From an uncultured Bacilli bacterium (GTDB taxonomy: Bacteria; Bacillota_I; Bacilli_A; RF39; UBA660), in the NCBI GenBank assembly GCA_948497845.1, contig CAOOMX010000008.1, positions 1-39,899 of the forward strand: a stretch of DNA of 39,899 nucleotides, written 5' to 3'. The notes under the pieces are model-generated. The model was not told the origin of the DNA and ran no database searches. It was given only the letters and a program-made list of their open reading frames with translations. Numbering within the stretch: position 1 is the first letter of the stretch; each line of letters begins with the position of its first letter. The translations under genes were made by a program, and so were the position numbers. Of this stretch, positions 16,320-24,740 are shown piece by piece.

Positions 16320-16347
16320 AAATACTCTTTCATAACAAAGAATATTT
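16320..16347 (-). terminator. Terminator after lepB
   Basis: On the minus strand AAATATTCTTT pairs with AAAGAGTATTT (one G-U) around GTTATG and is followed by a T run. It abuts the lepB stop codon. Confidence 0.75.
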
Positions 16348-16898
16348 TATTTTACTCCCCCAATAGAGGTTATTGGCCACATTCTAAAAAATACTTGCCC
16401 TTTTATTTGCTCTTTAGAAACTAATCCAAAAGTAGAAGTCCTACTATCTTCTGATTCTGGACGATTATCTCCTAAAACTAAATATTTATCTTCTGGTATA
16501 ACATTATTAGGACACTCATTTTCGTGGCAAATATCTTCTAATGTAAAACCACTTGTTTCTATTCCTTCTTTTAGAAAATCTTCTTTATAAGGCTGATCAT
16601 TTATATATAATATATTTTTTATAAATTTTATGTCTTCTCCTGGTAAACCGATAATTCTTTTTACATATGATTTACCATTTACTTTTACTGTTACAATTTC
16701 ATTTCTTTTAGGTTTGGCTATATAATAGGAAAACTTTGATACTAAAACTACATTCCCTTCTTCTAAGGTTGGAAACATGGAATTGCCTGCAATAGGTTGA
16801 AAAGATACAACAAACATTAAAACAATCACTACAATACCAATTGTTACAATATATGCCCAACAATCTCTTAAGAATTCTTTTATTTCTCTTAAATCCAT
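16347..16898 (-). CDS. lepB: Signal peptidase I
   Basis: A 183-residue type I signal peptidase. One N-terminal transmembrane helix (YIVTIGIVVIVLMFVVSF) is followed by the catalytic serine in AGNSMFPTLEEG, the catalytic lysine in SYVKRIIGLPGED and the family box VLGDNRPESEDSR. It would cleave secretory signal peptides at the outer membrane face, including that of the large protein encoded next to it. The serine-lysine dyad marks it as the prokaryotic (P) type, not the SipW/ER type with His. The SipW-type substrates in this window would need a different peptidase, which is not in view. It has its own terminator. Confidence 0.93.
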   Translation of the reverse strand: MDLREIKEFLRDCWAYIVTIGIVVIVLMFVVSFQPIAGNSMFPTLEEGNVVLVSKFSYYIAKPKRNEIVTVKVNGKSYVKRIIGLPGEDIKFIKNILYINDQPYKEDFLKEGIETSGFTLEDICHENECPNNVIPEDKYLVLGDNRPESEDSRTSTFGLVSKEQIKGQVFFRMWPITSIGGVK

Positions 16899-16982
16899 AA
16901 TGTACTTTCCTTTCTTCTACTCTATTATTCTATCAAAAAAAAGAATATTTTAAAACTGTTTTTCTTAAAATCATTCTTAATA

Positions 16983-17005
16983 ACAAAAATACATGATTTC
17001 TCATG
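16983..17005 (-). terminator. Short terminator after miaB
   Basis: On the minus strand CATGA-GAAA-TCATG is followed by TATTTTT. The stem is only five pairs and overlaps the end of the gene at 17001. Confidence 0.45.
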
Positions 17006-18416
17006 CATTTACTTGTTCGGTTACTATTTTTCCATCTAAACTAAAACTTTTGGCATCTGTTATTTTTACTTTTACTATTTTACCAATATTGTCTTTTTCT
17101 CCAACAATATTTACTAATTTAAAAGTATCTGTATATCCACATATTTTATTTTCATCTTTTTCACTTACTTTAGTTACTAGTACTTCTACAACTTTTCCTA
17201 TAAGCATTTGATTGTTTTCTAAAGAGTATTTATTTACCACTTCATTCAATCGTTTTAACCTTTCTTCTTTTTCTTTTATTGGTGTTTCATCCTCCATCGT
17301 GGCAGCCCTTGTTCCCGCTCTTGGAGAAAAAATAAACGTAAATGCTCCATCATACTTACAGTAATGTACTAAATCTAAAGTATCTTGAAAATCTTCTTCT
17401 GTTTCGTTTGGAAATCCTACAATTATATCAGTTGTTACAGATACATTTTTTATTTTTGCCTTTATTTTATCAAATAATTCTTTATATTCTTTTTTTGTAT
17501 AACGACGATTCATTTTCTTTAAAATTGTATCACTGCCAGATTGTAATGGTAAATGAATATATGGCATTATATTATCATATTGAGCGATTACATCAATCAT
17601 TTTATCTGTAAAATTCCAGGGATGAGATGTTACAAAACGTACTCTTGGAATTCCTATTTTAGCTACTCTTTCTAATAGATCTGCAAAATCATATCCTAAA
17701 GCTAAATCTGTTCCATAGGCATTAACATTTTGCCCTAATAAAGTTATTTCCAAATAGCCTTGTTCTTTTAAATATTGTACTTCTTCTAAAATATGTTCTA
17801 TCTTACGGCTTCGTTCTCTTCCTCTGGTAAATGGAACAATACAGTAAGTACAAAATTTATCACAACCATATGCTATATTAATCCATGCTGAAATCTTAGA
17901 ATCTCTACTATAATGAATATTTTCATAGACCTTATCACTGTTCGAATATACTTCTATTTGTTGTTTATTTTTTTCTTTAATTAATTGCGGCAATTCATTT
18001 AGGTTGTGTGTTCCTATAATAATATCAATATATTCATGTTTCTTTTTTAATTCTTCTATTTCTGTAGGAAGTTGCATTAGGCAACCACATAAACAAATAA
18101 TTAAATCTTTCTTTTCTTTTTTTAAATGCTTACATCTTCCTAAATAACCATAGACTTTATCTTTGGCATTTTCACGTATTGCACATGTATTTAAAACAAC
18201 GATATCAGCTTGCTCTAAAACTTCTGTTTTAATATAACCTAAAGATTCTAAATAATACGTAATTTCTTCTGAATCATGCACATTCATTTGACAACCATAC
18301 GTTCTTAGAAAATATTTCTTTCCTTTATATATCGGAGCTATCTTTACTTCATCGTATATATATTCTATGTCTGTTTTTATTCTATTTCCTGCTATACATA
18401 AATCTGGTAATTGCAT
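17001..18416 (-). CDS. miaB: tRNA-2-methylthio-N6-dimethylallyladenosine synthase
   Basis: A 471-residue radical-SAM methylthiotransferase. The N-terminal domain has the three cysteines of the auxiliary cluster (RTYGCQMNVHDSE, LNTCAIREN and LCGCLMQ). The radical-SAM C-x-x-x-C-x-x-C is in YGCDKFCTYCIVPFTRGRE. The C-terminal TRAM domain binds the tRNA. QSGSDTILKKMNRRY and VGFPNETEEDF are typical of MiaB rather than MtaB or RimO. It adds the 2-methylthio group to i6A37 in tRNAs that read UNN codons. An N-terminal extension of about 35 residues before the first domain is usual in Firmicute MiaB. A good sigma-A promoter lies upstream. Confidence 0.93.
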   Translation of the reverse strand: MQLPDLCIAGNRIKTDIEYIYDEVKIAPIYKGKKYFLRTYGCQMNVHDSEEITYYLESLGYIKTEVLEQADIVVLNTCAIRENAKDKVYGYLGRCKHLKKEKKDLIICLCGCLMQLPTEIEELKKKHEYIDIIIGTHNLNELPQLIKEKNKQQIEVYSNSDKVYENIHYSRDSKISAWINIAYGCDKFCTYCIVPFTRGRERSRKIEHILEEVQYLKEQGYLEITLLGQNVNAYGTDLALGYDFADLLERVAKIGIPRVRFVTSHPWNFTDKMIDVIAQYDNIMPYIHLPLQSGSDTILKKMNRRYTKKEYKELFDKIKAKIKNVSVTTDIIVGFPNETEEDFQDTLDLVHYCKYDGAFTFIFSPRAGTRAATMEDETPIKEKEERLKRLNEVVNKYSLENNQMLIGKVVEVLVTKVSEKDENKICGYTDTFKLVNIVGEKDNIGKIVKVKITDAKSFSLDGKIVTEQVNA

Positions 18417-18437
18417 TCTTATTCACCTCGCAAATCT

Positions 18438-18466
18438 ATTTTAGCATACCTATTAAAATTGTGAAA
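18438..18466 (-). promoter_or_regulatory. Sigma-A promoter of miaB
   Basis: On the minus strand TTTCAC (18461-18466) and TAAAAT (18438-18443) are separated by 17 bases, with a TG extension (TGCTAAAAT) before the -10 element. A ribosome binding site, GAGGTGA, lies between it and the miaB start. Confidence 0.6.
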
Positions 18467-18594
18467 GCGGATTTTAACAGGTAGTGTGGATTTAAAGTGT
18501 AGAATAGAAGTTTTTTAAATGCAATAACATTTAAACAGGAATATATGTTTTTTCCTTTCAAATTTTTTTAGTTTTTAACCAAAACCCGCTTTCA
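18462..18594. repeat. 133-bp AT-rich segment with terminal inverted repeats
   Basis: The left end TGAAAGCGGATTTTA and the right end CAAAACCCGCTTTCA are near-perfect inverted repeats of about 14 bp. They enclose a non-coding AT-rich stretch between miaB and the next gene upstream. A MITE-like relic, or a long-range hairpin in an RNA, would both fit. No clear target-site duplication is visible. Confidence 0.3.
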
Positions 18595-18674
18595 ATGACC
18601 ATTCTACCAGAAAAAAATATGTTTTCAAGCGATTCGACAAAAGATGTCAAAACTTCCTTTTTTTCGACATACCA

Positions 18675-18702
18675 CAAAAAAACAATAATTCCTTTTATTG
18701 TT
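18675..18702 (-). terminator. Terminator of the serS run
   Basis: On the minus strand AACAATAA-AAGGAA-TTATTGTT is followed by six T. It overlaps the stop codon of the 58-codon gene and ends the serS unit. Confidence 0.8.
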
Positions 18703-18871
18703 TTTTCCCATCTATACTTACTATAAAGTCATAGGCATTGCTACATTCTTCTTGGGATAAGTCCGTTTCTTGTACAAGGTATTTTATCGCTTGGTCCCTA
18801 CTTTCAAATTTCTTTAATTGTTCACTTACTTCTTTAAACTTTTCTATAACTTCTTTTAATTCTTTTTTCAT
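18695..18871 (-). CDS. Small conserved helical protein
   Basis: A 58-residue protein reading MKKELKEVIEKFKEVSEQLK at the start and ending in NAYDFIVSIDGKKQ. A ribosome-binding GGGGA lies seven bases before the ATG. It is strongly charged and helical, with a heptad-like first half and a single cysteine (QEECSNAY). It is too small to assign; the second half, SRDQAIKYLVQETDLSQEEC, looks like a small helix-turn-helix bundle. It is the last gene of the serS unit, 14 bases after the Cys-rich gene. Confidence 0.6.
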   Translation of the reverse strand: MKKELKEVIEKFKEVSEQLKKFESRDQAIKYLVQETDLSQEECSNAYDFIVSIDGKKQ

Positions 18872-18885
18872 CAAATTTCCCCTAA

Positions 18886-19242
18886 CTATTTTATTTTTTT
18901 ATAAATATTTCCACAAGATTTACAAGTAATGTTTACTTCATAATGCTCTAATTTTTTATCTAATAAAGTTATTAAAGGTTCTTCATTTTTAGAACAACAT
19001 AATCTATTTTTTCGTAAAAGCATTTCATCACAACAACTCACTCCTGTTTTACTATCAACAAAATCAATTTGTACTTGTCCTTTACTTCCACAATTACATA
19101 TATATTTTAAATCTATACAGTCATAAGTTGCATAACATAAGTACCCGATATTTTCATTACATTGATCACAATACATCCAACCACCATAATTTGTAGCTAA
19201 TCTTGTATTTTCTAAACTTTTATTTCTTACTACTCTTGCCAT
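18886..19242 (-). CDS. Cysteine-rich zinc-ribbon-like protein
   Basis: A 118-residue protein with paired cysteines along its length: MYCDQCNEN, YLCYATYDCID, YICNCGSK, SCCDEM, LCCSKN and ITCKSCGN. The first and last pairs look like zinc-ribbon knuckles. I recognise no named family. It begins two bases after the serS stop codon, so its expression follows serS and the T-box. A metal-binding, RNA- or protein-contacting role is the most that can be said. Confidence 0.6.
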   Translation of the reverse strand: MARVVRNKSLENTRLATNYGGWMYCDQCNENIGYLCYATYDCIDLKYICNCGSKGQVQIDFVDSKTGVSCCDEMLLRKNRLCCSKNEEPLITLLDKKLEHYEVNITCKSCGNIYKKIK

Positions 19243-19244
19243 AA

Positions 19245-20531
19245 TTACTTCCTTAAAACGATTTTTACTTTTCCACCCATATAGCTTTGTAATGCCTTAG
19301 GAATATTGATAGAACCATCTTCATTTACATTATTCTCAATTACAGCAATCATCCCACGAGGTGAAGCGATGACTGTATTATTGAGCGTTGAAACTAAATA
19401 GTTTCCATTTTCCCCTTTGGCTCTTATGCTTAATCTTCTTGCTTGCGCATCCCCTAAAGTAGAACATGATCCAACTTCAAAGTATTTTTTTTGTCTTGGG
19501 CTCCAAGCTTCTATATCGCAAGATTTTACTTTTAAATCAGCAAGATCTCCACTACAACATTCAAGGGTTCTAACTGGTACATCTAAACTTCTAAAGAATT
19601 CAACGGTATATTTCCACATTTTGTTATACCAATCCATAGCATCTTCTTTTTTACATAAAACAACCATCTCTTGTTTTTCAAATTGATGAACTCTATATAA
19701 GCCTCTTTCTTCTAAACCATGAGCTCCTACTTCTTTTCTAAAACAAGGAGAATATGATGTTAGTGTAATCGGTAAGGTTTCTTCTTTAATAATTTGATCT
19801 TTAAAGCGTCCAATCATTGAATGTTCACTGGTACCAATCAAAAATAAATCTTCATTTTCTATTTTATACATCATTGCATCCATTTCTTCAAATGACATAA
19901 CACCGTTTACTACATCACTTCTAATCATAAATGGTGGTACACAATAAGTAAAACCTTTATCAATCATGAAATCTCTAGCATAACTAATTAAGGCTGAATG
20001 AAGTCTGGCTATGTCTCCTGTTAGATAATAAAAACCATTCCCACTTGTTCTGCCAGCACTTTCTTTGTCTAATCCATCTAAAGCTTCACAAAGATCAGCA
20101 TGGTATGGAATTTCAAAATCAGGCACAATTGGATCACCAAATTTTTCTACTTCAACATTTTCACTATCATCTTTTCCAAGTGGTACACTTTCATCAATAA
20201 TATTAGGTATTACTAACATTCTTTTTTTGATTTCTTCTTCAAGAGATGTTTCTTTTGCTTCTATTTCTTCGATACGCATATTAATTTCTATCACTTGTCT
20301 TTTGGTATTAGAAACTTCGGCCATCTTTCCTTCACGCATCAAATTACCAATACTTGCACTTAAATTATTTCTTTTGCCACGTAAAGTATCAGCTTCTGTT
20401 TTATACTCTCTATACGTTTTATCTAATTCATATACTTCATCAACAAGCCCTAACTTTTCATCTTGAAATTTCTTCTTGATATTTTCCTTTACTAAATCAC
20501 TATTTTCTCTTATTAATTTAATGTCTATCAT
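19245..20531 (-). CDS. serS: Seryl-tRNA synthetase
   Basis: A 428-residue class II synthetase of standard length. Residues 1-110 form the coiled-coil tRNA-binding arm (YREYKTEADTLRGKRNNLSA, then ETSLEEEIKKR). Motif 2 is in SPCFRKEVGAHGLEERGLYR, and the motif-2/3 region continues with VHQFEKQEMV, VGSCSTLGDAQARRLSI and LNNTVIASPRGMIAVIEN. It charges tRNA-Ser (and Sec) with serine. A T-box leader directly upstream couples expression to uncharged tRNA. Two small genes follow in the same unit. Confidence 0.96.
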   Translation of the reverse strand: MIDIKLIRENSDLVKENIKKKFQDEKLGLVDEVYELDKTYREYKTEADTLRGKRNNLSASIGNLMREGKMAEVSNTKRQVIEINMRIEEIEAKETSLEEEIKKRMLVIPNIIDESVPLGKDDSENVEVEKFGDPIVPDFEIPYHADLCEALDGLDKESAGRTSGNGFYYLTGDIARLHSALISYARDFMIDKGFTYCVPPFMIRSDVVNGVMSFEEMDAMMYKIENEDLFLIGTSEHSMIGRFKDQIIKEETLPITLTSYSPCFRKEVGAHGLEERGLYRVHQFEKQEMVVLCKKEDAMDWYNKMWKYTVEFFRSLDVPVRTLECCSGDLADLKVKSCDIEAWSPRQKKYFEVGSCSTLGDAQARRLSIRAKGENGNYLVSTLNNTVIASPRGMIAVIENNVNEDGSINIPKALQSYMGGKVKIVLRK

Positions 20532-20750
20532 TTTTCTCTTTCCTTTCTTTTACAAAAAAAGAACGATACCAAGGAGTCATTTAAGACGGTACCATCCTTT
20601 TCTTTTGCTTTACATAATAACGGCTTTTTACCGAGGTGTTTTTCACCTAACTCCAAAGGTAGATTCATTACATATTATTTCTTGTTTCCACCAACCACAA
20701 GTTCTCTATAAAATAATAACATAATTACTATTCCTTTTTCTTCGTTCTTG
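20532..20750 (-). promoter_or_regulatory. T-box leader of serS (serine)
   Basis: On the minus strand the leader contains the T-box sequence GGATGGTACCGTC (near 20583-20600), followed by a terminator whose arms ATGGTACC and GGTATCGT lead into TTCTTTTTTT near 20554-20575. Stem I upstream includes an AGAGAACTTGTGG arm and AATGAATCTACC, in which TCT is the likely serine specifier codon. Uncharged tRNA-Ser would pair with the specifier and with the T-box bulge, favouring the antiterminator. Confidence 0.85.
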
Positions 20751-20755
20751 TCTTT

Positions 20756-20784
20756 ATTATACTCCCTTTTTTTCTCTATGCCAA
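20756..20784 (-). promoter_or_regulatory. Sigma-A promoter of the serS T-box
   Basis: TTGGCA (20779-20784) and TATAAT (20756-20761) on the minus strand, 17 bases apart: five of six and six of six matches to consensus. The start of transcription would be near 20749. Confidence 0.8.
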
Positions 20785-20970
20785 GATATTATTGTAATTA
20801 TTTATTGTCAATATTACTAAAATTCATTTAGAATTTTAAATTTCTATTTTGTATAGGTCAAACAGTGTTCCTACTCTTGCTGAAACTTCATATGATCCCA
20901 TTTCACGTATTTTCTTTATTTAATCATTAAATTAAGAAACCTTATATATTCGTTATATCCCTATTTTTTA

Positions 20971-21002
20971 AAAGAAAAGACCATTGACTTTGTCAACAGT
21001 CT
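20971..21002 (-). terminator. Terminator after the DUF1653 gene
   Basis: On the minus strand AGACTGTTGAC-AAA-GTCAATGGTCT is an 11-bp stem with one G-U, followed by TTTCTTTT. Confidence 0.88.
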
Positions 21003-21029
21003 GAAATTAGTATTTTTCTAATACAAATT

Positions 21030-21263
21030 TTACTTCGCAATTTTTTCAAAACGATATTTTTGACCTGTTTTATTATCAGGTCTTTCACTAATATCTTCAT
21101 CTGACAAAAAACTTGATATAGGTCTTGTCCACATATCTTCTCCATGCTTATAAACAACCATTTCTTCTAAAGTTTCTGTATGAAGTGCAACAAACTCAAC
21201 TTCCATCGTATCTCCCTTGAAGTGTTGCCATCTACTTTTTACTTCTATTTTTTCTTCTCTCAT
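21030..21263 (-). CDS. DUF1653 protein
   Basis: A 77-residue protein matching the DUF1653 pattern: SRWQHFKGDTMEVEFVALHT, then ETLEEMVVYKHGEDMWTRPI and SSFLSDEDI. The family usually has R-H-F-K-G, H-S/T-E-T, V-V-Y and W-x-R-P in this order. These small beta-rich proteins have no known function and occur widely in Firmicutes and proteobacteria. It has its own terminator. Confidence 0.88.
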   Translation of the reverse strand: MREEKIEVKSRWQHFKGDTMEVEFVALHTETLEEMVVYKHGEDMWTRPISSFLSDEDISERPDNKTGQKYRFEKIAK

Positions 21264-21331
21264 CTTTATTGCCTCTTATTTAAATTCTATCATATTTATA
21301 ATTACTATACAATATTTTTCATATGTCCTAG

Positions 21332-23551
21332 TTATAAATACTTACTAAAAGCCTTTCTAGTAATTGGTTTTGAATAATAAAACCCTTGAATTACATCACT
21401 TTCTAATGTTTTTATAAATTCAACTTGTTCTTTTGTTTCTACACCTTCCACTATAGTCTTTTTCCCTAGTCTTCTGGCAATATATACAATATCATTAATA
21501 ATATTTTCTTTGCTTTTTAAATTTGCTTTATCTAAAAATACCTTATCTATTTTTATAATATCTATAGGTAAATTCTGCAACATACTTAAAGATGTATAAC
21601 CTGCTCCGAAATCATCTAAAGATACTATAAATCCTTTTTTCTTTATTTTTTCTATTATTTTTAATATATTTATACTTTCATCTATTGTAGCGCTTTCAGT
21701 TATTTCTAATTCTATTTTTCCTTTATCTATGTTGTATTTATCTGCTATAACAACATATTTGTCAATAAAATCTTCATCTACAAAATGCTCTTTTGATACA
21801 TTTACAGATATACTAGGTACATTTAATCCTTCTTTTTCCCAATTAGCCATATCTTGACAAACCAATTCAAAAATATGTAAGTCTAATTTTATAATAAATT
21901 TGTTTTTTTCAAATAAAGGTATAAATTTATTAGGAGGTATAATTTCTTTATCTTTATGCCAACGTACTAACGCTTCTGCTCCTGCTAAAGATTCATCTTT
22001 AACATATATTTTAGGTTGATAATATACTTTGAATTCATTATTTAATATAGCTTTTTCCATATCTTTTTCTAATGCTTCTTCCATATTAAATGTCTGTTCT
22101 AATTCTTCATCAAAGATATAATAACTATTTCCATAGTAATTCTTACTTTTAGCATGTGCTATATATGCTTTATCTATCACTTTATTTATATCATGGTCTT
22201 TACTTTTTATTTTATAGACCCCTATTGAAAGATGAATCATTATCTCTTCTTCTTCAATATTTATTTTATTCATCGTATGAAATATCTTTTCTAATAAGTT
22301 TTTTATTTCACCATTATAAATAAAACTGGCTCCATATACATCTTTTGATAACCTACTCACTATACATTTATCTTTTAAAAGATCAGTCAAACGTTTTCCT
22401 ACTTCTTTTAGTACTTTATTACAAAAACGATAATCATAATTGGTATTTAATACTTTAAATTTATCTATATCTAAAATAAATATATATTTGTTTTTATTAT
22501 TACTATTTATAAACTTTAATCCATTTTCTTTGAAATATACTTCATTTCCTAACCCTGTAATAGCATCTATATAAGCTGTTTCATATAGTTTTTGACTTAA
22601 CTTTTGATTTCCATAAAAGACATATATAAAAATAGCTATAATTACTATATTAATTATTAAACATAAACTTAAAGAAACTCCTAAAAAGGTTGTTAACTCT
22701 TTAGCTATCATATTATCTGGAGCTGTACTAATAACATACCAATTATTTATTCCTACTTTTTCATAGTGAACAAAATTAATTTGCTTCTTTGTTCCCATAG
22801 CAAAAGTTCCATTTTTGTTATTAATAATATCTTCTTTCATTTGTTCTATTTTAGCTATATCATTGTTTTTTTCTAATTGATATTCTTCTTTTATATAGGA
22901 AAAGAAATTTACATTATCTTTTGCTTTATCGAAAGAATCTATTAAAATTAAACCATCTTCATTAATTAAGTAAGTTCCCCCTTCTCCATTAAAGATTGGT
23001 CTTGATAAAATCTCTTTATAATCGGAAGTATTAATCGTTGCAAATAATACATACTTTTTATTATTAAATATAAATGTCTTAGCATAAATATTTACTTGTC
23101 CTTGACTTACTGTACTCGGTCTATTTTCAGATAAATATATCCCATCTTGTATAAAAAATTCTTCTATATTAGGATAATTATTTACTTTATATCCATCACT
23201 AGTTATACCATTTCCTTCTTCATCTAAAATAACTAATCGAGTAAAATGATAATTATCTAATTCATTTATAAATCGTTTAAATATATCATCAAGTGTATTT
23301 ATATACTCGCCATTTATAAAATCAACCATTAATCCTACAAATTTCATTTGATTTTCTATAGATTGATGTAATTGTGATGCTGTTTGTTCACTAATCTCTG
23401 TTAAATTATCATATACATTTTCATAAGAAGTATTCTTTATAAAATGTATATATACAACGGATAAACTTAAAAAAATCGCTATTATAGCTCCGATTGATAT
23501 GTAAATTATTCCTCTTTTTCTCTTATCCATCTTTTTCATCTTACACCTCAA
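21332..23551 (-). CDS. Membrane sensor with degenerate GGDEF and intact EAL (c-di-GMP phosphodiesterase)
   Basis: A 739-residue protein. A first transmembrane helix (GIIYISIGAIIAIFLSLSVV) leads to an outer dCache-like sensor of about 250 residues, then a second helix (LCLIINIVIIAIFIYVFY). The GGDEF domain follows (YIDAITGLGN, FILDIDKFKVLNTNY), but the catalytic G-G-D-E-F site reads S-K-D-V-Y in SRLSKDVYGASF, so diguanylate cyclase activity is unlikely. The EAL domain is complete: GAEALVRWHKD, ISVNVSKEHF, LEITESA, SLDDFGAGYTSLSML, IDIIKIDK, IVEGVET and IQGFYYSKP. It should hydrolyse c-di-GMP in response to an outside ligand, with the GGDEF domain perhaps sensing GTP. It has its own promoter region after the retron terminator. 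Confidence 0.9.
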   Translation of the reverse strand: MRCKMKKMDKRKRGIIYISIGAIIAIFLSLSVVYIHFIKNTSYENVYDNLTEISEQTASQLHQSIENQMKFVGLMVDFINGEYINTLDDIFKRFINELDNYHFTRLVILDEEGNGITSDGYKVNNYPNIEEFFIQDGIYLSENRPSTVSQGQVNIYAKTFIFNNKKYVLFATINTSDYKEILSRPIFNGEGGTYLINEDGLILIDSFDKAKDNVNFFSYIKEEYQLEKNNDIAKIEQMKEDIINNKNGTFAMGTKKQINFVHYEKVGINNWYVISTAPDNMIAKELTTFLGVSLSLCLIINIVIIAIFIYVFYGNQKLSQKLYETAYIDAITGLGNEVYFKENGLKFINSNNKNKYIFILDIDKFKVLNTNYDYRFCNKVLKEVGKRLTDLLKDKCIVSRLSKDVYGASFIYNGEIKNLLEKIFHTMNKINIEEEEIMIHLSIGVYKIKSKDHDINKVIDKAYIAHAKSKNYYGNSYYIFDEELEQTFNMEEALEKDMEKAILNNEFKVYYQPKIYVKDESLAGAEALVRWHKDKEIIPPNKFIPLFEKNKFIIKLDLHIFELVCQDMANWEKEGLNVPSISVNVSKEHFVDEDFIDKYVVIADKYNIDKGKIELEITESATIDESINILKIIEKIKKKGFIVSLDDFGAGYTSLSMLQNLPIDIIKIDKVFLDKANLKSKENIINDIVYIARRLGKKTIVEGVETKEQVEFIKTLESDVIQGFYYSKPITRKAFSKYL

Positions 23552-23573
23552 GCTTACTTAATTGTTATTATAC

Positions 23574-23599
23574 TAAAAAAGTATTTCTTTTGAAACACT
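23574..23599 (-). terminator. Terminator of the retron RT gene
   Basis: On the minus strand AGTGTTTC-AAAA-GAAATACT (one G-U) is followed by TTTTTT, five bases past the RT stop. A TATAAT element for the next gene begins directly after it, so the retron transcript probably ends here. Confidence 0.75.
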
Positions 23600-23603
23600 T
23601 TCT

Positions 23604-24554
23604 TTATTCTTTTATGCTTTTTATATCTTTTAAATATCTTTGTAATTCTTTATCATCTTTATTGATATTTAAACAATGATTTATTCTTCCTTTTAATGAT
23701 GCAATATACTGTTCTTTATTTTCTACATTTATTCTTTTCATATGATTTAAAAGGCCAAATTTCTTTATATAATACACTTCTTGTCGTATTCTTTTTCTAT
23801 AACTTTTTTCTACTTGTAAACATTCATTTACTACAATACCAGTTACTAATTGTCCACTATTTTTATGATGAACTTCTATCTTTTGCTCATTTAGTAAATA
23901 TCCTCTTTTTAATAATAATGTTCTTATATAACTAATAAGACTTCTTATATTAAAATCTCCAGAAAAAGTTAAATCATCGGAATATCTTGTATAATCTACA
24001 TTTAATTTTTTACAATATGTTTTTACTTCTTCATCAAAATCTTTTAAAACAATGTTAGAAATATAAGAACTTGTCGGAGCTCCTTGCGGAACAAAATCAT
24101 AAAAGGTACATAACTTAGTTAATAATACTGCTATACCATTAGGATAATAATCATAAGAAAACACTTTTCTTAATACTTCTCCAAAAGTTATACTTCCAAA
24201 AAAATCCTTAATATCTAATTTTACTACTATATTTTTATTTTGATGTATCTTAGCATTTTCTTTAATATTTTTCTTAGGCACATATGCACATGCTGCACTA
24301 GATACGGGCATTTTATTTAGGATATTTTTTAAAATCTCTTTTTGTATTTTCTTTAGGTTTCTTTTAGGAGCATAAATAGTTCTTTTTCCCCCATTTTTCT
24401 TTTTTATTTCAAATATTTCATAGTTATTTTCTACATGATTACTTATTGCATATAACTTTTTAATGAATTTTTCTGGTTCTTTTTCACAATAAAATAAAGA
24501 GAGTAAAAATGTATTACTTAATTCTTTTGTTAAGTACTTTTTCACTCTTACCAC
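23604..24554 (-). CDS. Retron reverse transcriptase
   Basis: A 316-residue reverse transcriptase with retron hallmarks. The finger region has KKKNGGKRTIYAPKRNLKKI. The retron-specific N-A-x-x-H is in KENAKIHQNK, followed by the first metal site in VVKLDIKDFFGSIT. Motif 4 is VPQGAPTSSYISN. The polymerase box is YTRYSDDLTFSG (Y-S-D-D, where most retrons have Y-A-D-D), and the retron V-T-G box is in QLVTGIVVNECLQVEKS. The C-terminal thumb ends in a short charged tail with no fused effector domain. It would prime from the 2'-OH of a guanosine in the msr RNA and make branched msDNA. The template RNA is encoded directly upstream. Confidence 0.92.
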   Translation of the reverse strand: MVRVKKYLTKELSNTFLLSLFYCEKEPEKFIKKLYAISNHVENNYEIFEIKKKNGGKRTIYAPKRNLKKIQKEILKNILNKMPVSSAACAYVPKKNIKENAKIHQNKNIVVKLDIKDFFGSITFGEVLRKVFSYDYYPNGIAVLLTKLCTFYDFVPQGAPTSSYISNIVLKDFDEEVKTYCKKLNVDYTRYSDDLTFSGDFNIRSLISYIRTLLLKRGYLLNEQKIEVHHKNSGQLVTGIVVNECLQVEKSYRKRIRQEVYYIKKFGLLNHMKRINVENKEQYIASLKGRINHCLNINKDDKELQRYLKDIKSIKE

Positions 24555-24561
24555 TCCCTAT

Positions 24562-24735
24562 TAGCAATACCTTAATATATCTTAATATGAAAATGTAGAT
24601 TAGTTAGCTTTGCTAACGGGATATGTTTAAACATATTATACTACTTTGAAATATTAAGATTTAATATCCATTTATTACTGGTCCCTTACGACTCGCAAGA
24701 GATAAAGAATTTCTTCTTTTAAACCGCTATTGCCA
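24562..24735 (-). ncRNA. Retron msr-msd RNA
   Basis: About 174 nt on the minus strand between a promoter and the RT start. The ends form the a1/a2 repeat: TGGCAATA (24728-24735) and TATTGCTA (24562-24569), eight pairs with one G-U. Just inside a1 is TAGC, giving a candidate branching guanosine at 24727. The msr part has a hairpin CTTGCG-AGT-CGTAAG near 24690-24705. The msd part is bounded by TCTTAATAT (24651-24659) and ATATTAAGA (24580-24588), which pair perfectly; GTAG/CTAC pairs follow inside. The msd core holds a 16-bp palindrome, ATATGTTTAAACATAT (24621-24636), and the hairpin GTTAGC-AAA-GCTAAC (24603-24617). Exact msr/msd limits are estimates. Confidence 0.82.
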
Positions 24736-24740
24736 TTTAT

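Noticed and set aside
20840..20925. A short minus-strand frame containing IREMGSYEVSARVGTLFDLY
   Set aside because: It faintly recalls the end of ribosomal protein L9 but is about 27 codons with no start site or context; too weak to call.
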